From Hyperoodon ampullatus (taxonomy: Eukaryota > Chordata > Mammalia > Artiodactyla > Ziphiidae), in contig OX457063.1 of NCBI GenBank assembly GCA_949752795.1, forward strand, positions 67,789,783 through 67,853,782: a DNA stretch of 64,000 nucleotides, written 5' to 3'. A program made the translations under genes and the position numbers. Every line of letters starts with the position of its first letter. The stretch's first letter is position 1. Under the pieces are notes generated by a model. It made no database searches. It was not told where the DNA came from and saw only the letters and a list, made by a program, of their open reading frames with translations. Below are positions 36,111 through 48,805 of the stretch, piece by piece.

Positions 36111-36883
36111 AATGTTAAAGCCAACTTTGGTCTATTGCAGAAAAAGAAAGTAAAGTTCACATAAATGTTGAGGCTAAGGTGGTTTCCTCAGGCACCGCTC
36201 TCTCACCTTCCCCAAGGATCTATTTAACTCTGGGTTTCCCCACTAAATACTACGTGCTACCAGTTACCAGATAGAAAATGCAGAAGACACTTAAACCTAT
36301 TCACAGATTCATACAGAGAAATGTAAGTCCAAGTTCAAGGATGACTATTATGAACTCATATGGAGATTGTTTCCATTGCTTTCTCTTAAAAGCACAAGAA
36401 AGAGAATTAGACCATATACAGGAACCATACAAATGCAGCCTTAAAGAGACAATAAAGTGCAAAATGCAAAGACTTTTAATTTATAAGAGGAAATCAGGTG
36501 AAGACCTGCTTAAGGTTTCATAAACTTTGTTGCAGATGGTAGGACCTCCTAAGATCTCATGGATCAGCTCTCCTGACCCTGTACTGATACTTTAAAAAAA
36601 TATATTTCTGGGTAGATTCAGGAATAATATCTCAATTACTTGCTATAAACTTTGTTCCAATGGTTAAGTATTCCTGCTAATGATAACAGATATATTCTCA
36701 CATTGATCCTCTGGAACTCCTGAACATTTCTCTTTTGTTATGCCACCTCACTGTACTATGGCAAATTCCTAAATGAAAACTATTCCTCTGTCATAGCCTA
36801 TGTAAAGCACAGTGACATCCTAGTTGTCTCTCTTTCTTGGATCAGATAGTTTGACTCATTTTAGAAATTCATTGTGAAATACT
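36111..36883. other. Unassigned stretch
   Basis: No gene or repeat recognised between the short L1 insertion and the long L1. Confidence 0.5.
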
Positions 36884-37540
36884 TTCTTTGTTGATGCAGA
36901 GGGGCAGCTGCCCATTGGCATCCACTGCACTGCCGTACATGCCCCACCCGTCATGGGAAGTAAAGATCAAACCAAAACAGAGGGAGGTGTGGAGGCAGGA
37001 GCTGGTGGAGTGATGGGAAGCACATGAACCAGGGCCGAGAGAGCAGTGTGGCTGACAGGGTCTTGGTGCTCCGGCCGGGTGTCAGTCCTGAGATGCTGAG
37101 GTGGGAGAACCAAGCTCCAGACATTGGTCCACCAGATACCTCCCGGCCCCTTGTAAAATCAATCAGTGAGAATTCTCTGAGAGAGCTCCATCTCAACACT
37201 AAGACCCAGCTCCACTCAACGACCAGCAAGCTCCTGTGCTGGACACCCCATGTCAAAAAACTAGAAAGACAGGAACACAACCCCACCTACTAGCAGAGAG
37301 GCTGCCTAAAATAATAATAGGGTCACAGACACCCCAAAACACAAACTGGACACAGTCCTGTGCACCAGAAAGACAACATCCAGCTTCATCCACCAGAACA
37401 CAGGCACCGGTCCCTTCCACAAGGAAGCCTACAACCCCACTAAACCAACCTCACCCACTGGGGGCAGACACCAAAAACAACGGGAAGTACGAACCTAAAG
37501 CCTGTGAAAAGGAGACCCCAAACACAGTAAGTTAAGCAAA

Positions 37541-38430
37541 ATGGGAAGACAGAGAAATACACAGCAGATGAAGAAGCAAGGTAAAAACCCAACAAACCAA
37601 ACAAGTGAAGAGGAAATAGGCAGTCTACCTGAAAAAGAATTCAGGGTAATGATAGTAAAGATGATCCAAAATCTTGGAAATAGAATGGAGAAAATATAAG
37701 AAATGTTTAACAAGGACCTAGAAGAAGTAAAAAGCAAACAAACAATGATGAACAAAACAACAAATGAAACTTAAAATTCTTTAGAAGGAATCAATAGCAG
37801 AATAACTGAGGCAAAAGAACAAATAAGTGACCTGGAAGATAAAATAGTGGAAAAAAATACCACAGAGCAGAATAAAGAAAAGAGAATGAAAAGAATTGAG
37901 GACAGTCTCAGAGACCTCGGGGACAACATTAAACATACCAACATTTGAATTATAGAGGTCTCAGAAGAAGAAGAGAAAAAGAAAGGGACTGAGAAAATAT
38001 TTGAAGAGACCATAGTTGAAAACTTCCCTAATATGGGAAAACATATAGTCAATCAAGTCCTGGAAGAGCAGAGTCCCATACAGGATAAATCCAAGGAGAA
38101 ACATGCCAAGACTCATATTAATCAAACTATCAAAAATTAAATACAAAGCAAAAAATTAAAAGCAGCAAGGGAAAAACAAGAAATAACACACAAGGGAATC
38201 CCCATAAGGTTACCGCTGATCTTTCAGCAGAAACTCTACAAGCCAGAAGGGACTGGCAGAACATATTTAAAGTGATGAAAGGGAAAAACCAACAACCAAG
38301 ATTACTCTGCCCAGCAAGGATCTCATTGAGATTTGATGGAGAAATTCAAACCTTTACAGACAAGCAAAAGTTAAGAGAATTAAGCACCACCAAACTAGGT
38401 TTACAACAAATGCTAAAGGAACCTCTCTAG
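37541..38430 (+). pseudogene. L1 ORF1 pseudogene
   Basis: ORF1 encodes the RNA-binding chaperone of L1. The start ATG is at 37541 (MGRQRNTQQMKKQG) and the expected stop TAG at 38428-38430. The coiled-coil region (NSRITEAKEQISDLEDK type) and the later RRM and C-terminal parts are recognisable. It is broken: CAA has become TAA near 37697, a further CGA to TGA change lies near 37946, and indels shift the frame. Several stops look like C-to-T decay, typical of methylated L1 copies. Confidence 0.85.
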
Positions 38431-39337
38431 GCAGGAAACACAAGAGAAGGAAAAAACCTACAATAACAATACCAAAACAATTAAGAAAATGGTAACAGGA
38501 ACATACATATTGATAACTACCTTAAATGTAAATGGATTAAATGCTCCAACCAAAAGGCACAGACTGGCAGAATGGATACAAAAATAAGACCCGTATATAT
38601 GCTGTCTACAAGAGACCTGCTTCAGACCTAGGGACACATTCAGACTAAAAGTGAGGGCATGGAAAAAGATATTCCATGCAAATGGAAATCAAAAGAAAGC
38701 TGGAGTAGCAATTCTTATATCAAACAAAATGACTTTAAAATAAAGACTATTACAAGAGACAAAGAAGGACACTATGTAATGATGAAGGGATCAAACCAAG
38801 AAGAAGATATAACAATTTTAAACATTTATACACCCCAAAACGGAGCACCTCAATACATAAGGCAAATGTTAACAGCCATAAAAGGGGAAATAGACAGTAA
38901 CACAATAATCGTAGGGGGCTTTAACACCCCACTTTCACCAATGGACAGATCATCCAAAATGAAAATAAATAAATAAACACAAGCTTTAAATGATACATTA
39001 AACAAGATGGACTTAATTGATATTTACAGGACATTCCATCCAAAAACAACAGAATACACGTTCTTCTCAAGTGTTCATGCAACATTCTCCAGGATAGATC
39101 ATATCTTATGTCACAAATCAAACCTTGGTAAATTTAAGAAAATTGAAATCATATCTAGGATCTTTTCTGACCACAATGCTATAAGACTAGATATCAATTA
39201 TAGGAAAAAAACTGTAAAAAATACAAACACGTTGAGGCTAAACAATACACTACTAAATAACCAAGGTATCACTGTAGAAATCAAAGAGGAAATCAAAAAA
39301 TACCTAGAAACAAATGACAATAAAAACACAATGACCC

Positions 39338-39543
39338 GGGCCTCCCTGGTGGCGCAGTGGTTGAGAGTCCGCCTGCCAATGCAGGGGATACGGGTTCGTG
39401 CCCCGGTCTGGGAGGATCCCATATGCCGCGGAGCGGCTGGGCCCGTGAGCCATGGCTGCTGAGCCTGTGCATCCGGAGCCTGTGCTCCGCAACGGGAGAG
39501 GCCACAACAGTGAGAGGCCCGCGTACCACAAAAAAAAAAAAAC
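39338..39543 (+). mobile_element. CHR SINE in L1 ORF2
   Basis: A complete copy with the tRNA-derived head (CCTCCCTGGTGGCGCAGTGG), B box region (GGGTTCGTGCCCCGG) and A tail. Perfect 16-bp target duplications AAAAACACAATGACCC lie at 39322-39337 and 39544-39559. It disrupts the L1 ORF2 between the endonuclease and RT domains and is therefore younger. Confidence 0.97.
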
Positions 39544-40100
39544 AAAAACACAATGACCCAAAACCTATGGGATGCAGCAAAACAGTTCTAAGAGGGAAGT
39601 TTATAGCAATACAATATCCTACCTCTAGGGATAAGAAAAATCTCAAATAAACTACCTAACTTTTTACCTAAAGCATTAGAGAAAGAAGAACAAAAAACCC
39701 CCAAAGTTAGCAGAAGGAAAGGAATCATAAAGATCAGACCAGAAATAAATGAAAAAGACATGAAGTAAATGATAGCAAACAACAATAAAACTAAAAACTG
39801 GTTCTTTGAGAAGATAACCAAAATTGATAAACTGTTAGCCAGACTTATCAAAAAAAAGGGAAAAGACTCAAATCAATTGAATTAGAAATGAAAAAGGAGA
39901 AGTAACAACTGATACTTCAGAAATACAAAGAATCATGAGAGATTACTACAATCAACTATATGCCAGCAAAATGGACAACCTGGAAGAAATGGACAAATTC
40001 TTAGAAAAGCACAACCTTCTGAGACTGAACCAGGAAGAAACAGGAAATATAAACAGACCATCACAAGCACTGAAATTGAAACTGTGATTCAAAATCTTCC

Positions 40101-40312
40101 AGGGGCTTCCCTGGTGGCACAGGGGTTAAGAGTCCGCCTACCGATGCAGGGGACACAGGTTCGTGCCCGGTACGGGAAGATCCCACATGCCATGGAGCAG
40201 CTGGGCCCGTGAGCCATGGCCTCTGAGCCTGCGCATCCGGGGCCTATGCTCCGCAATGGGAGAGGCCACAACACTGAGAGGCCCGCGTACCACAAAAAAA
40301 AAAAAAAAAATT
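40101..40312 (+). mobile_element. Second CHR SINE in the same L1
   Basis: Head AGGGGCTTCCCTGGTGGCAC, B box region GGTTCGTGCCCGG, and a 16-18 base A tail. Flanks AAAATCTTCCA (left) and AAATTCTTCCA (right) give an imperfect target duplication within ORF2. It lies about 560 bases beyond the previous SINE in the same orientation. Confidence 0.93.
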
Positions 40313-43076
40313 CTTCCAACAAAGAAAAGCTCAGGACCAGATGGTTTCAGAGGCAAATTCTATCAAACATTTAGAGAAGAGTGAACACCTATCCTTCTCA
40401 AACTCATCCAAAATATAGCAGAGGGAGGAACACACCCAAAGTCATTCTATGAGGCCACCATCACCCTGATACCAAAACCAGGCAAAGATGTCACAAAAAA
40501 AGTAAACTATAGGCCAAAAACACTGATGAACCTAGATTCAAAAATCCTCAACAAACTAGTAGCAAACAGAATCCAATAGCACATTAAAAGGATCATACAC
40601 CATGATCAAGTGGGGTTTATCCCAGAAATGCAAGGATTCTTCAATATACACAAAATCAATCAATGTGATACATCATATTAACAAATTGAGGGAGAAAAAC
40701 CATATGATAATCTCCTTAGATACAGAAAACGTTTTCAACAAAATTCAACACATATTTATGATAAAAACCCTCCAGCAAGTAGGCATAGAGGGAACTTACT
40801 TCAACATAATAAAGGCTATATATGACAAACCCACAGACAACATCATTCTCAATGGTGAAAAACTGAAACTGTTTTCACTAAGATCAGGAACAAGACAAGG
40901 TTGCCCACTCTCACCACTATTATTCAACATTGTTTTGGAAGTTTTACCCACAGCAATCAGAGAAGAAAAAGAAATAAAGGAATCCAAATCAGAAAAGAAG
41001 AAGTAAAGCTGTCACTGTTTGCAGATGACATGATACTATACATAGCGAATCCTAAGGATGCTACCAAAAAAACTGTTAGAGCTAATCAATGAATTTGGTA
41101 TAGTAGCAGGATACAAAACTAATACACAGAAATCTCTTGCATTCCAATATGCCAATGATGAAAATTCTGAAACAGAAATTAAGGAAACACTCCCATTTAC
41201 CACTGTAATAAACAATAAAATGCCTAGGAATAAACCTACCCAAGGAGACAAAAGACCTGTATGCAGAAACCTATAAGACACTGATAAAAGAAATTAAAAA
41301 TGATACAAACAGATGGAGAGATATACCATGTTCTTGGTTGGAAGAATCAACATTGTGAAAATGACTATACTACGCAAAACAATCTACAGATTCAATGCAA
41401 TCCCTATCAAACTACCAATGGCATATTTCACAGAACTAGAACAAAAAATTTCACAATTTGTATGGATACACAAAAGATCCTGAATAGCCAAGGCAATCTT
41501 GAGAAAGAAAAAAGGAGTTGGAGGAATCAGGCTCCCTGACTTCAGACTATACTACAAAGCTACAGTCATCAAGACAGTATCATACTGGCACAAAAACAGA
41601 AATATAGATAGATGAAACAGGATAGAAAGCCCAGAGATAAACCCACGCACATATGGTCATGTTATCTTTGATAAAGGAGGCAAGAATATACAACGGAGAA
41701 ATGACAGCCTCTTCCATAAGTGGTGCTGGGAAAACTAGACAGCTACATGTAAACCAATGAAATTAGAACACTCCCTAACACCATACACAAAAATAAACTC
41801 AAAATGGATTAAAGACCTAAATGTAAGGCCAGACACTATAAAACTCTTAGAGGAAAACATAGGCAGAACACCGTATGACATAAATAACAGCAAGATCCTT
41901 TTTGACCCACCTCTTAGAGAAAAGGAAATAAAAACAAAAATAAATAAATGGGACCTAATGAAACTTAAAAGCTTTTGCACAACAAAGGAAACCATAAACA
42001 AGATGAAAAGGTAACCCTCAGAATGGGAGAAAATATTTGCAAATGAAGCAACTGACAAAGGATTAATCTTCAAATCCAAAAATGGGCAGAAGAGCTAAAA
42101 AGACATTTCTCCAAAGAAGATATACAGATTGCCAGCAAACACATGAAAAGATGCTCAACATCACTAATTATTAGAGAAATGCAACTCAAAACTACAATGA
42201 GGCATCACTTCACACCAGTCAGAATGGCCATCATCAAAAAGTCTACCAACAATAAATGCTGGAGAGGGTGTGGAGAAAAGAGAACCCTCTTGCACTGTTG
42301 GTGGGAATGTACACTGATACAGCCACTATGGCAAACAGTATGGAGGTCCCTTAAAAAAGTAAAAATAGAACTACCATATGACCCAGCAATCCCACTACTG
42401 GGCATATACCCTGAGAAAACCATAATTCAAAAAGAGTCATGTACCACAATGTTCATTGCAGCACTATTCACAATAGCCAGGACATGGAAGCAACCTAAGT
42501 GTCCATATACAGATGAATGGATAAAGAAGATGTAGCACATATATACAATGGAATATTACTCAGCCGTAAAAAGAAACGAAATGGAGTTATTTGTAGTGAG
42601 GTGGATGGACCTAGAGTCTGTCATACAGAGTGAAGTAAGTCAGAAAGAGAAAAACAAATACTGTATGCTAACACGTATATATGGAATCTAAAAAACAAAC
42701 AAACAAACAAAAAAGTGGTTATGAAGAACCTAGGGGCAGGACAGGAATAAAGACGCAGACATAGAGAATGGACTTGGGGACACGGGGAGGGGGAAGGGCA
42801 AGCTGGGACGATGTTAGAGAGTGGCATGGACATATATACTACCAAATGTAAAACAGATAGCTAGTGGGAAGCAGCCGCATAGCACAGGGAGATCAGCTGG
42901 GTGCTTTGTGACCACCTAGAGGGCTGGGATAGGGAGGGTGGGAGGGAGAAGCAAGAGGGAGGGGATATGGGGATATATGTATATGTATAGCTGATTCACT
43001 TTGTTATACAGCAGTAACTAACACACCATTGTAAAGCAATTATACTCCAATAAAGATGTTAAAAAAATTCTTTGTT

Positions 43077-44384
43077 TTCCAAAGCACTCAGATCAACTGT
43101 GATTTATGGATCTCTGTCATTCATACTTCACCTACATCATTTACCACAGTGATTTTATACCAGTTTCTACGAGATCAGAAGAAACTTATCTGTGTTTGTG
43201 GCATCAATATGATTATGACTCAGTCATTATCCCTCATGTGTCTTGAGGGTATGCTTTGGTTGTGTTAGTTGTGTTCATTTGTCTCTTATCTTTTGGAGTC
43301 TCACTATTCCAGAAAGTGACTTTAGGCAGCTACCTTTTTTTCTAACTATTCTTGATTTCTGTGCATTTAAAATTTTAGATCTGTCTCCAAAATAGACTCA
43401 CAGCTTCACATCTGGTTCAAAATCTTTTCAGTTTGTCCTCTGTGTTTATTCATGTTTACTTTGAATTTGACTTCCAGTTGCCCCTGTTACTCATAAAAAT
43501 CAAGGAAATGTTAGCACTTGATGTTTACTGAATTCCTACTATCAAGAAGATCTTCATAGATCTACTCTGTCTCAAAATTTATCTATAAAGAAATAAAATA
43601 GCTTACTCTTGTACTTGTGTACTTATCCAAACTACCTCTTTGCTATCTCTCTACATACACAGGTTGAGTGAGAACTATGCCTGTGCCATTCAAATTTATA
43701 TCAGGGAAATAAGCTGAGGTGATCTGTTACTTCTTGAAACAGAGTGGCTTTGCTGAAATGCAGAATATATTGAGAAACATGAGTTTATCAGTCATGGCAA
43801 ACACTATCTTACACAAGTGAAAAAAAAAAGAAAAACAAGAAAGAAATTTTCCTCTGATAAAAACATATTTACAATACAAGGAATACTCTTTAGAAATAAT
43901 GGTTGACATTGAAAGAAAATGTCCAATACTTAAAGAGATCTCTCTCCATTTATAATCCAGTGAGGTATTAATTTACATAAGCATAATGTGGGAAAATTTT
44001 CTAATCCACCAGCAATAAATCCAAGTGACTTTTTGATGCATTTAACATAGCTACATGAATCATTCTAGACTGCAATTTTCCTTCTGAAATTTCCACTAGC
44101 AAACTGGGTAAAAGATCTTTTAATGGCCCTAGACCAGTTTAATCAATCAGGGTTGTATCAGCATATATGAAGCGAACTCAGTAATAATTCTAAGAAAACA
44201 TAATTGGCAGCCAGACCTGTTAACTTTAGTATGTGTTCACGGCATCAAAGATGTATTTCTAAATTTTGGGTTTTTTAACATCATTCTCAAAAGGTGTGAC
44301 AAAGGAAATGGAGACTATGTCAGTGCACATAGCCAGTTTATTGTCATAAAATATATTATCATTATGACTTTTAAAACTCAAATT
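43077..44384. other. Unassigned stretch
   Basis: No gene or repeat recognised. AT-rich, with open frames of 70 codons or fewer. Confidence 0.5.
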
Positions 44385-44447
44385 AACAATCCAAGAGAAA
44401 AAAAACTGGACAAAGGGTTTGAAACAACAATCTAAAAAGAAAACCCA

Positions 44448-44573
44448 GGGAATTCCGTGGAGGTCCAGTGGTTAGGGCTCCACGGCTCTACTGCCGTGGG
44501 CACAGGTTCGATTCCTGGTTGGGGAACTAAGAGTCCACAGGACGTGCAACATGGCCAAAAAAATAAATAACTA
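44448..44573 (+). mobile_element. CHR-type SINE in L1M
   Basis: GGGAATTCCGTGGAGGTCCA head, GTGGTTAGGGCTCC, B-box-like GGTTCGATTCCTGG, and the GGCCAAAAAAATAAATAA tail. This is the shorter, older CHR form, the same type as at 15.9 and 34.5 kb. I cannot see a convincing target duplication. Confidence 0.88.
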
Positions 44574-44840
44574 AAATGACGTTAAACAAAACAATAAACA
44601 AGGAGAAAACACAAAGCATACAAAAAGATGCTAAACTTCACAAATAATGAAAATTAAATCAAAACTTAAATACCACTTTATTTTTTTGAATTTATTTTAT
44701 TTGTTTTTTATACAGCAGGTTCTTAATAGTTATCAATTTTATACATATTAGTATATACATGTCAATCCCAATCTCCCAATTCATCACACCCCCACCACCC
44801 CCACCACTTTCCTGCCTTGCTGTCCATACGTTTGTTCTCT

Positions 44841-44883
44841 ACATAGGAAGAACACTATGTAGAACACTACATTCTTCCTATGT
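44841..44883. repeat. 12-bp inverted repeat at L1 deletion junction
   Basis: ACATAGGAAGAA (44841-44852) and TTCTTCCTATGT (44872-44883) are exact reverse complements. Between them lies a direct repeat of AGAACACTA (44849-44857 and 44861-44869). They sit exactly where L1 3' UTR sequence joins distal ORF2 sequence. Confidence 0.9.
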
Positions 44884-47812
44884 TTTCCTCTAAGAGTTTT
44901 ATAGTGTCCAGTCTTACATTTAGGTCTCTAATCCATTTTGAGTTTATTTTTGTGTATGGTGTTAGGGAGAGTTCTAATTTTATTCTTTTACACATAGCTG
45001 TCCAGTTTTCCCAGTGCTACTTATTGAAGAGACTGTCTTTTCTCCATTGTATATCCTTGCCTCCATTGTCATAGATTAGTTGACCATAGGTGTGTGGGTT
45101 TATCTCTGGGCTTTCTACCCTGTTCCATTTATGTATATTTCTAGTTTTGTGCCAGTACCATATTGTTTTGATTACTGTAGCTTTGTAGTATAGTCTGAAA
45201 TCAGGGAGCCAGCTTCCTCCAGCTCCTTTTCTTTCCTTCAAAACTGCTTTGGCTATTTGGGGTCTTTTGTGTTTCCATACAAATTGTAAAATTTTTGGTT
45301 CTAGTTCTGTAAAAAATGCCATTGGTAATTTGATAGGGATTGCATTGCATCTGTAGATTGCTGTAGGTAGTATAGTCATTTCCACAATGTTGATTCTTCC
45401 AAGAACATGGTACACCTCTCCATCTGTTTGTATCATCTTTAATTTATTTCATCAGTGTCTAATAGCTTTCCGCATACAGGTCTTTTGCCTCCCTAGGTGG
45501 GTTTATTCCTAGGTATTTTATTCTTTTTGTTGCAATGGTAAATGGGAGTGTTTCCTTATATTCTCTTTCAGATTTTTCATCATTAGTGTATAGGAATGCA
45601 AGATATTTCTGTACATTAATTTAGTAGCCTGCAACTTTAGCAAATTCATTGATTAGCTCTAGTAATTTTCTGGTGGTGTCTTTAGGATTCCCTATGTATA
45701 GTATCATGTCATCTGAAAACAGTGACAGTTTTACTTCTTCTTTTCCAATTTGTATTCCTTTTATTTCTTTTTCTTCTCTGATTGCCATGGCTAGGACTTC
45801 TAAAGCTATGTTGAATAATAGTGGTGAGAGTGGACATCCTTGTCTTGCTCCTGATCTTAGAGGAAATGCTTTCAGTTTTTCACCATTGAGAATGATGTTG
45901 GCTGTGGTTTTGTCGTATATGGCCTTTATTATGTTGAGGTAGGTTCCCTCTATGCCTACTTTCTGGAGACCTTTTATCATAAATGGTGTTGAATTTTGTC
46001 AAAAGCTTTTTCTGCATCTATTGAGATGATCATATGGTTTTTCTTCTTCAATTTCTTAATATAGTGTATCACATTGATTGATTTGCATATATTGATAATC
46101 CTTGCATCTGTGGGATAAATCCCACTTGATCATGGTGTATGATCCTTTTAATGTGTTGTTGGATTCTGTTTGCTAGTATTTTGTTGAGGATTATTGCATC
46201 TATATTTGTCAGTGATATTGGTCTGTAATTTTCATTTTTTTGTAGTATCTTTGTCTGGTTTTGGTATCAGGGTGATGGTGGCCTCATAGAATGAGTTTGG
46301 GAGTGTTCCTTCCTCTATAATTTTTTGGAAGAGTTTGAAAAGGATGGGTGTTAGCTCTTCTCTAAATGTTTGATAGAATTCACCTGTGAAGCCATCTGGT
46401 CCTGGACTTTTGTTTGTTGGAAGATTTTTAATCACAGTTTTAATTTCAGTACTTGTCATTGGTCTGTTCATATTTTCTATTTCTTCCTGGTTCAGTCTTG
46501 GAAGGTTATACCTTTCTAAGAATTTGTCCATTTCTTCCAGCTTGTGCATTTTATTGGCATAGAGTTGCTTGTAGCAGTGTCTTACGATGCTTTGTATTTC
46601 TGAGGTGTCTGTTGTAACTTCTCCTTTTTCATTTCTACTTTTACTGATTTGAGTCCTCTCCCTCTTTTTCTTGATGACTCTGGCTAATGGTTTATCAGTT
46701 TTGTTTATCTTCTCAAAGAACCAGCTTTTAGTTTTATTGATTTTTGCCATTGTTCTCTGTTTCTATTTCATTTATTTCTGCTCTGATCTCTATGGTTTCT
46801 TTCCTTCTACTAACTTTGGGTTTTGTTTGTTCTTCTTTCTCTAATTCCTCTAGGTGTAACGTTAGATTGTTGATTTGAGATTTTTCTTGTTTCTTGCGGT
46901 AGGCTTGTATTGCTCTAAGGCTTCCCTCTTAGAACTGCTTTTGCTGCATCTCATAGGCTTTGGATTGTCATGTTTTCATTGTCATTTGTCTCTAGGTATT
47001 TTTGATTTCCTCTTTGATTTTTTCAGTGATCTCTTGGTTATTTAGTAACATATTGTTTAGCCTCCATGTGTCTGTGTTTTTTGTTTGTTTTTTTCCCTGT
47101 AATTGATTTCTAATCTCATAGCACTGTGGTCAGAAAAGATGCTTGATATGATTTCAATTTTCTTAAATTTACTGAGGCTTGATTTGTGACACAAGACATG
47201 ATCAACCCTGGAGAATGTTCCATGTGCACTTGAGAAGAAAGTATAATCTGCTGTTTTTGGATGGAATGTCCTATAAATATCAATTAAATCTATCCGGTCT
47301 ATTGTGTCATTTACAGCTTGTGTTTCCTTATTTATTTTCATTTTGGATAATCTGTCCATTGGTGTAAGTGAGGTGTTAAAGTCCCCCACTATTATTGTGT
47401 TACTGTTGATTTCCTCTTTTATAGCTATTAGCAGTTGCCTTATGTATTGAGGTGCTCCTATGTTGGGTGCATATATATTTATAATTGTTATATATTCTTC
47501 TTGGATTGATTCCTTGATCATTATGTAGTGTCCTTCCTTGTCTCTTGTAACATTCTTTATTTTAAAGTCTATTTTATCTGATATGAGTATTGCTACTCTA
47601 GCTTTCTTTTGATTTCCATTTGCATGGAATATCTTTTCCCATCCCCTCACTTTCAGTCTGTATGTGTCCCTAGGCCTGAAGTGGGTTTCTTGTAGACAGC
47701 ATATATACGAGTCTTGTTTTTGTATCCATTGAGCAAACCTGTGTCTTTTGGTTGGAGCATTTAACCCATTCACATTCAAGGCAGTTATCGATATGTGTGT
47801 TCCTATTACCAT
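44884..47812 (-). pseudogene. L1 ORF2 pseudogene with open endonuclease domain
   Basis: The start is ATG at 47812 (MVIGTHISITALNVNGLNAP). A 251-codon frame to 47057 keeps the whole apurinic-type endonuclease domain with its catalytic signatures: LNVNGLN, LQETHF, VGDFNT and FSDHSAM. A frameshift follows near a T-rich run at 47078-47095. RT blocks sit at 46750-46232 and 45980-45621; the active-site FADD motif reads FSDD (45708-45719). The C-terminal end is lost at the internal deletion near 44883. It cannot make a full ORF2p. Confidence 0.88.
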
Positions 47813-47870
47813 TTTCTTAATTGTTATGGGTTTGTTTTTGTAGGTCCTTCTCTTCTCTTGTGTTTCCCAC

Positions 47871-48805
47871 TTATAGAAGTTCCTTTAGCATTTGTCGTAG
47901 AGCTGCTTTGGTGGTGCTGAATTCTCTTAGCTTTTGCTTGTCTGTAAAGCTTTTGATTTCTCTGTCAAACCTGAATGAGATCCTTGCTGGGTAGAGTAAT
48001 CTTGGTTGTAGTTTCTTCCCTTTCATCACTTTAAATATATCATGCCACTCCCTTCTGGCTTGTAGAGTTTCTGCTGAGAAATCAGCTGTTAACCTTATGG
48101 GAGTTCCCTTGTATGTTATTTGTCATTTTTTCTTTGTTGTTTTCAATAATTTTCTTTGTCTTTAATTTTTGTCAGTTTGATTACTATGTGTCTCAGCATG
48201 TTTCTCCTTGGGTTTATCCTGCCTGGGACTCTCTTTGCTTCCTGGACTTGGGTGGCTATTTCCTTTCCCATGTTAGGGAAGTTTTCAACTATAATCTCTT
48301 CAAATATTTCACTGTGTCCTTTCTCTCTCTCTTCTCCTTCTGGGACCCCTATAATGTGAATGTTGTTGCTTTAATGTTGTCCCAGAGGTCTCTTAGGCTG
48401 TCTTCATTTCTTTTCATTCTTTTTTCTTTATTCTGTTCTGTGGCACAGAATTCCACCATTCTGTCTTCCAGGTCACTTATCCATTCTTCTGCCTCAGTTA
48501 TTCTGCTATTGATTCCTTCTAATGTATTTTTCATTTCAGTTATTGTATTATTCATCTGTGTTTTTTTGTCCTTTCATTCTTCTAGGTGTTTGTTCTTTAA
48601 TTCTTCTAGGTCTTTGTTAAACATTTCTTGCATCTTCTCGATCCTTGCCTCCATTCTTTTTCCAAGGTCCTGCATCATCTTCACTGTCATTATTCTGAAT
48701 TCTTTTTCTGGAAGGTTTCCTATCTCCATTTCATTTAGTTGTTTTTCTGGGGGTTTATCTTGTTCCTTCATCTGGTACATAGCCCTTTGTCTTTTCATCT
48801 TGTCT
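47871..48805 (-). pseudogene. L1 ORF1 pseudogene (inverted copy)
   Basis: Reading right to left, the N-terminal region (MKRQRAMYQMKEQDKPPE from about 48803) leads into a helical segment (MMQDLGKRMEARIEKMQEMF). Next comes a coiled-coil frame at 48555-48349 (INSRITEAEEWISDLEDRM). The C-terminal end MLKELL with its stop is at 47871-47888. Frame breaks occur at about 48573 and downstream, so the protein is not intact. The 5' truncation lies just upstream of the ORF1 start. Confidence 0.8.

Larger units (their letters stand above)
38489..42690 (+). pseudogene. L1 ORF2 pseudogene (endonuclease-RT)
   Basis: ORF2 starts at ATG 38489, about 60 bases after ORF1. The endonuclease domain is recognisable (LNVNGLNAP, CLQET) but has a TAA at about 38586. 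The catalytic GDFNT motif reads GGFNT near 38919-38933, losing the Asp. The RT active site FADDM is intact at about 41018-41032. The C-terminal Cys-rich region ([18 protein letters not shown]) lies near 42259-42312. Two SINEs and many indels break the frame. The stop is approximate. Confidence 0.85.
36893..43067 (+). mobile_element. Long L1 element with two nested SINEs
   Basis: A plus-strand L1 with part of its 5' UTR, both ORFs and a 3' UTR ending CCAATAAAGATGTTAAAAAAA. A 9-bp candidate target duplication TTCTTTGTT occurs at 36884-36892 and 43068-43076. From 37048 onward it aligns with the L1 at 62794 onward (TGTGGCTGACAGGGTCTTGG), but 36893-37047 does not. Removing two CHR SINEs leaves about 5.7 kb. 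Many stops and frameshifts make it inactive. Confidence 0.9.
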
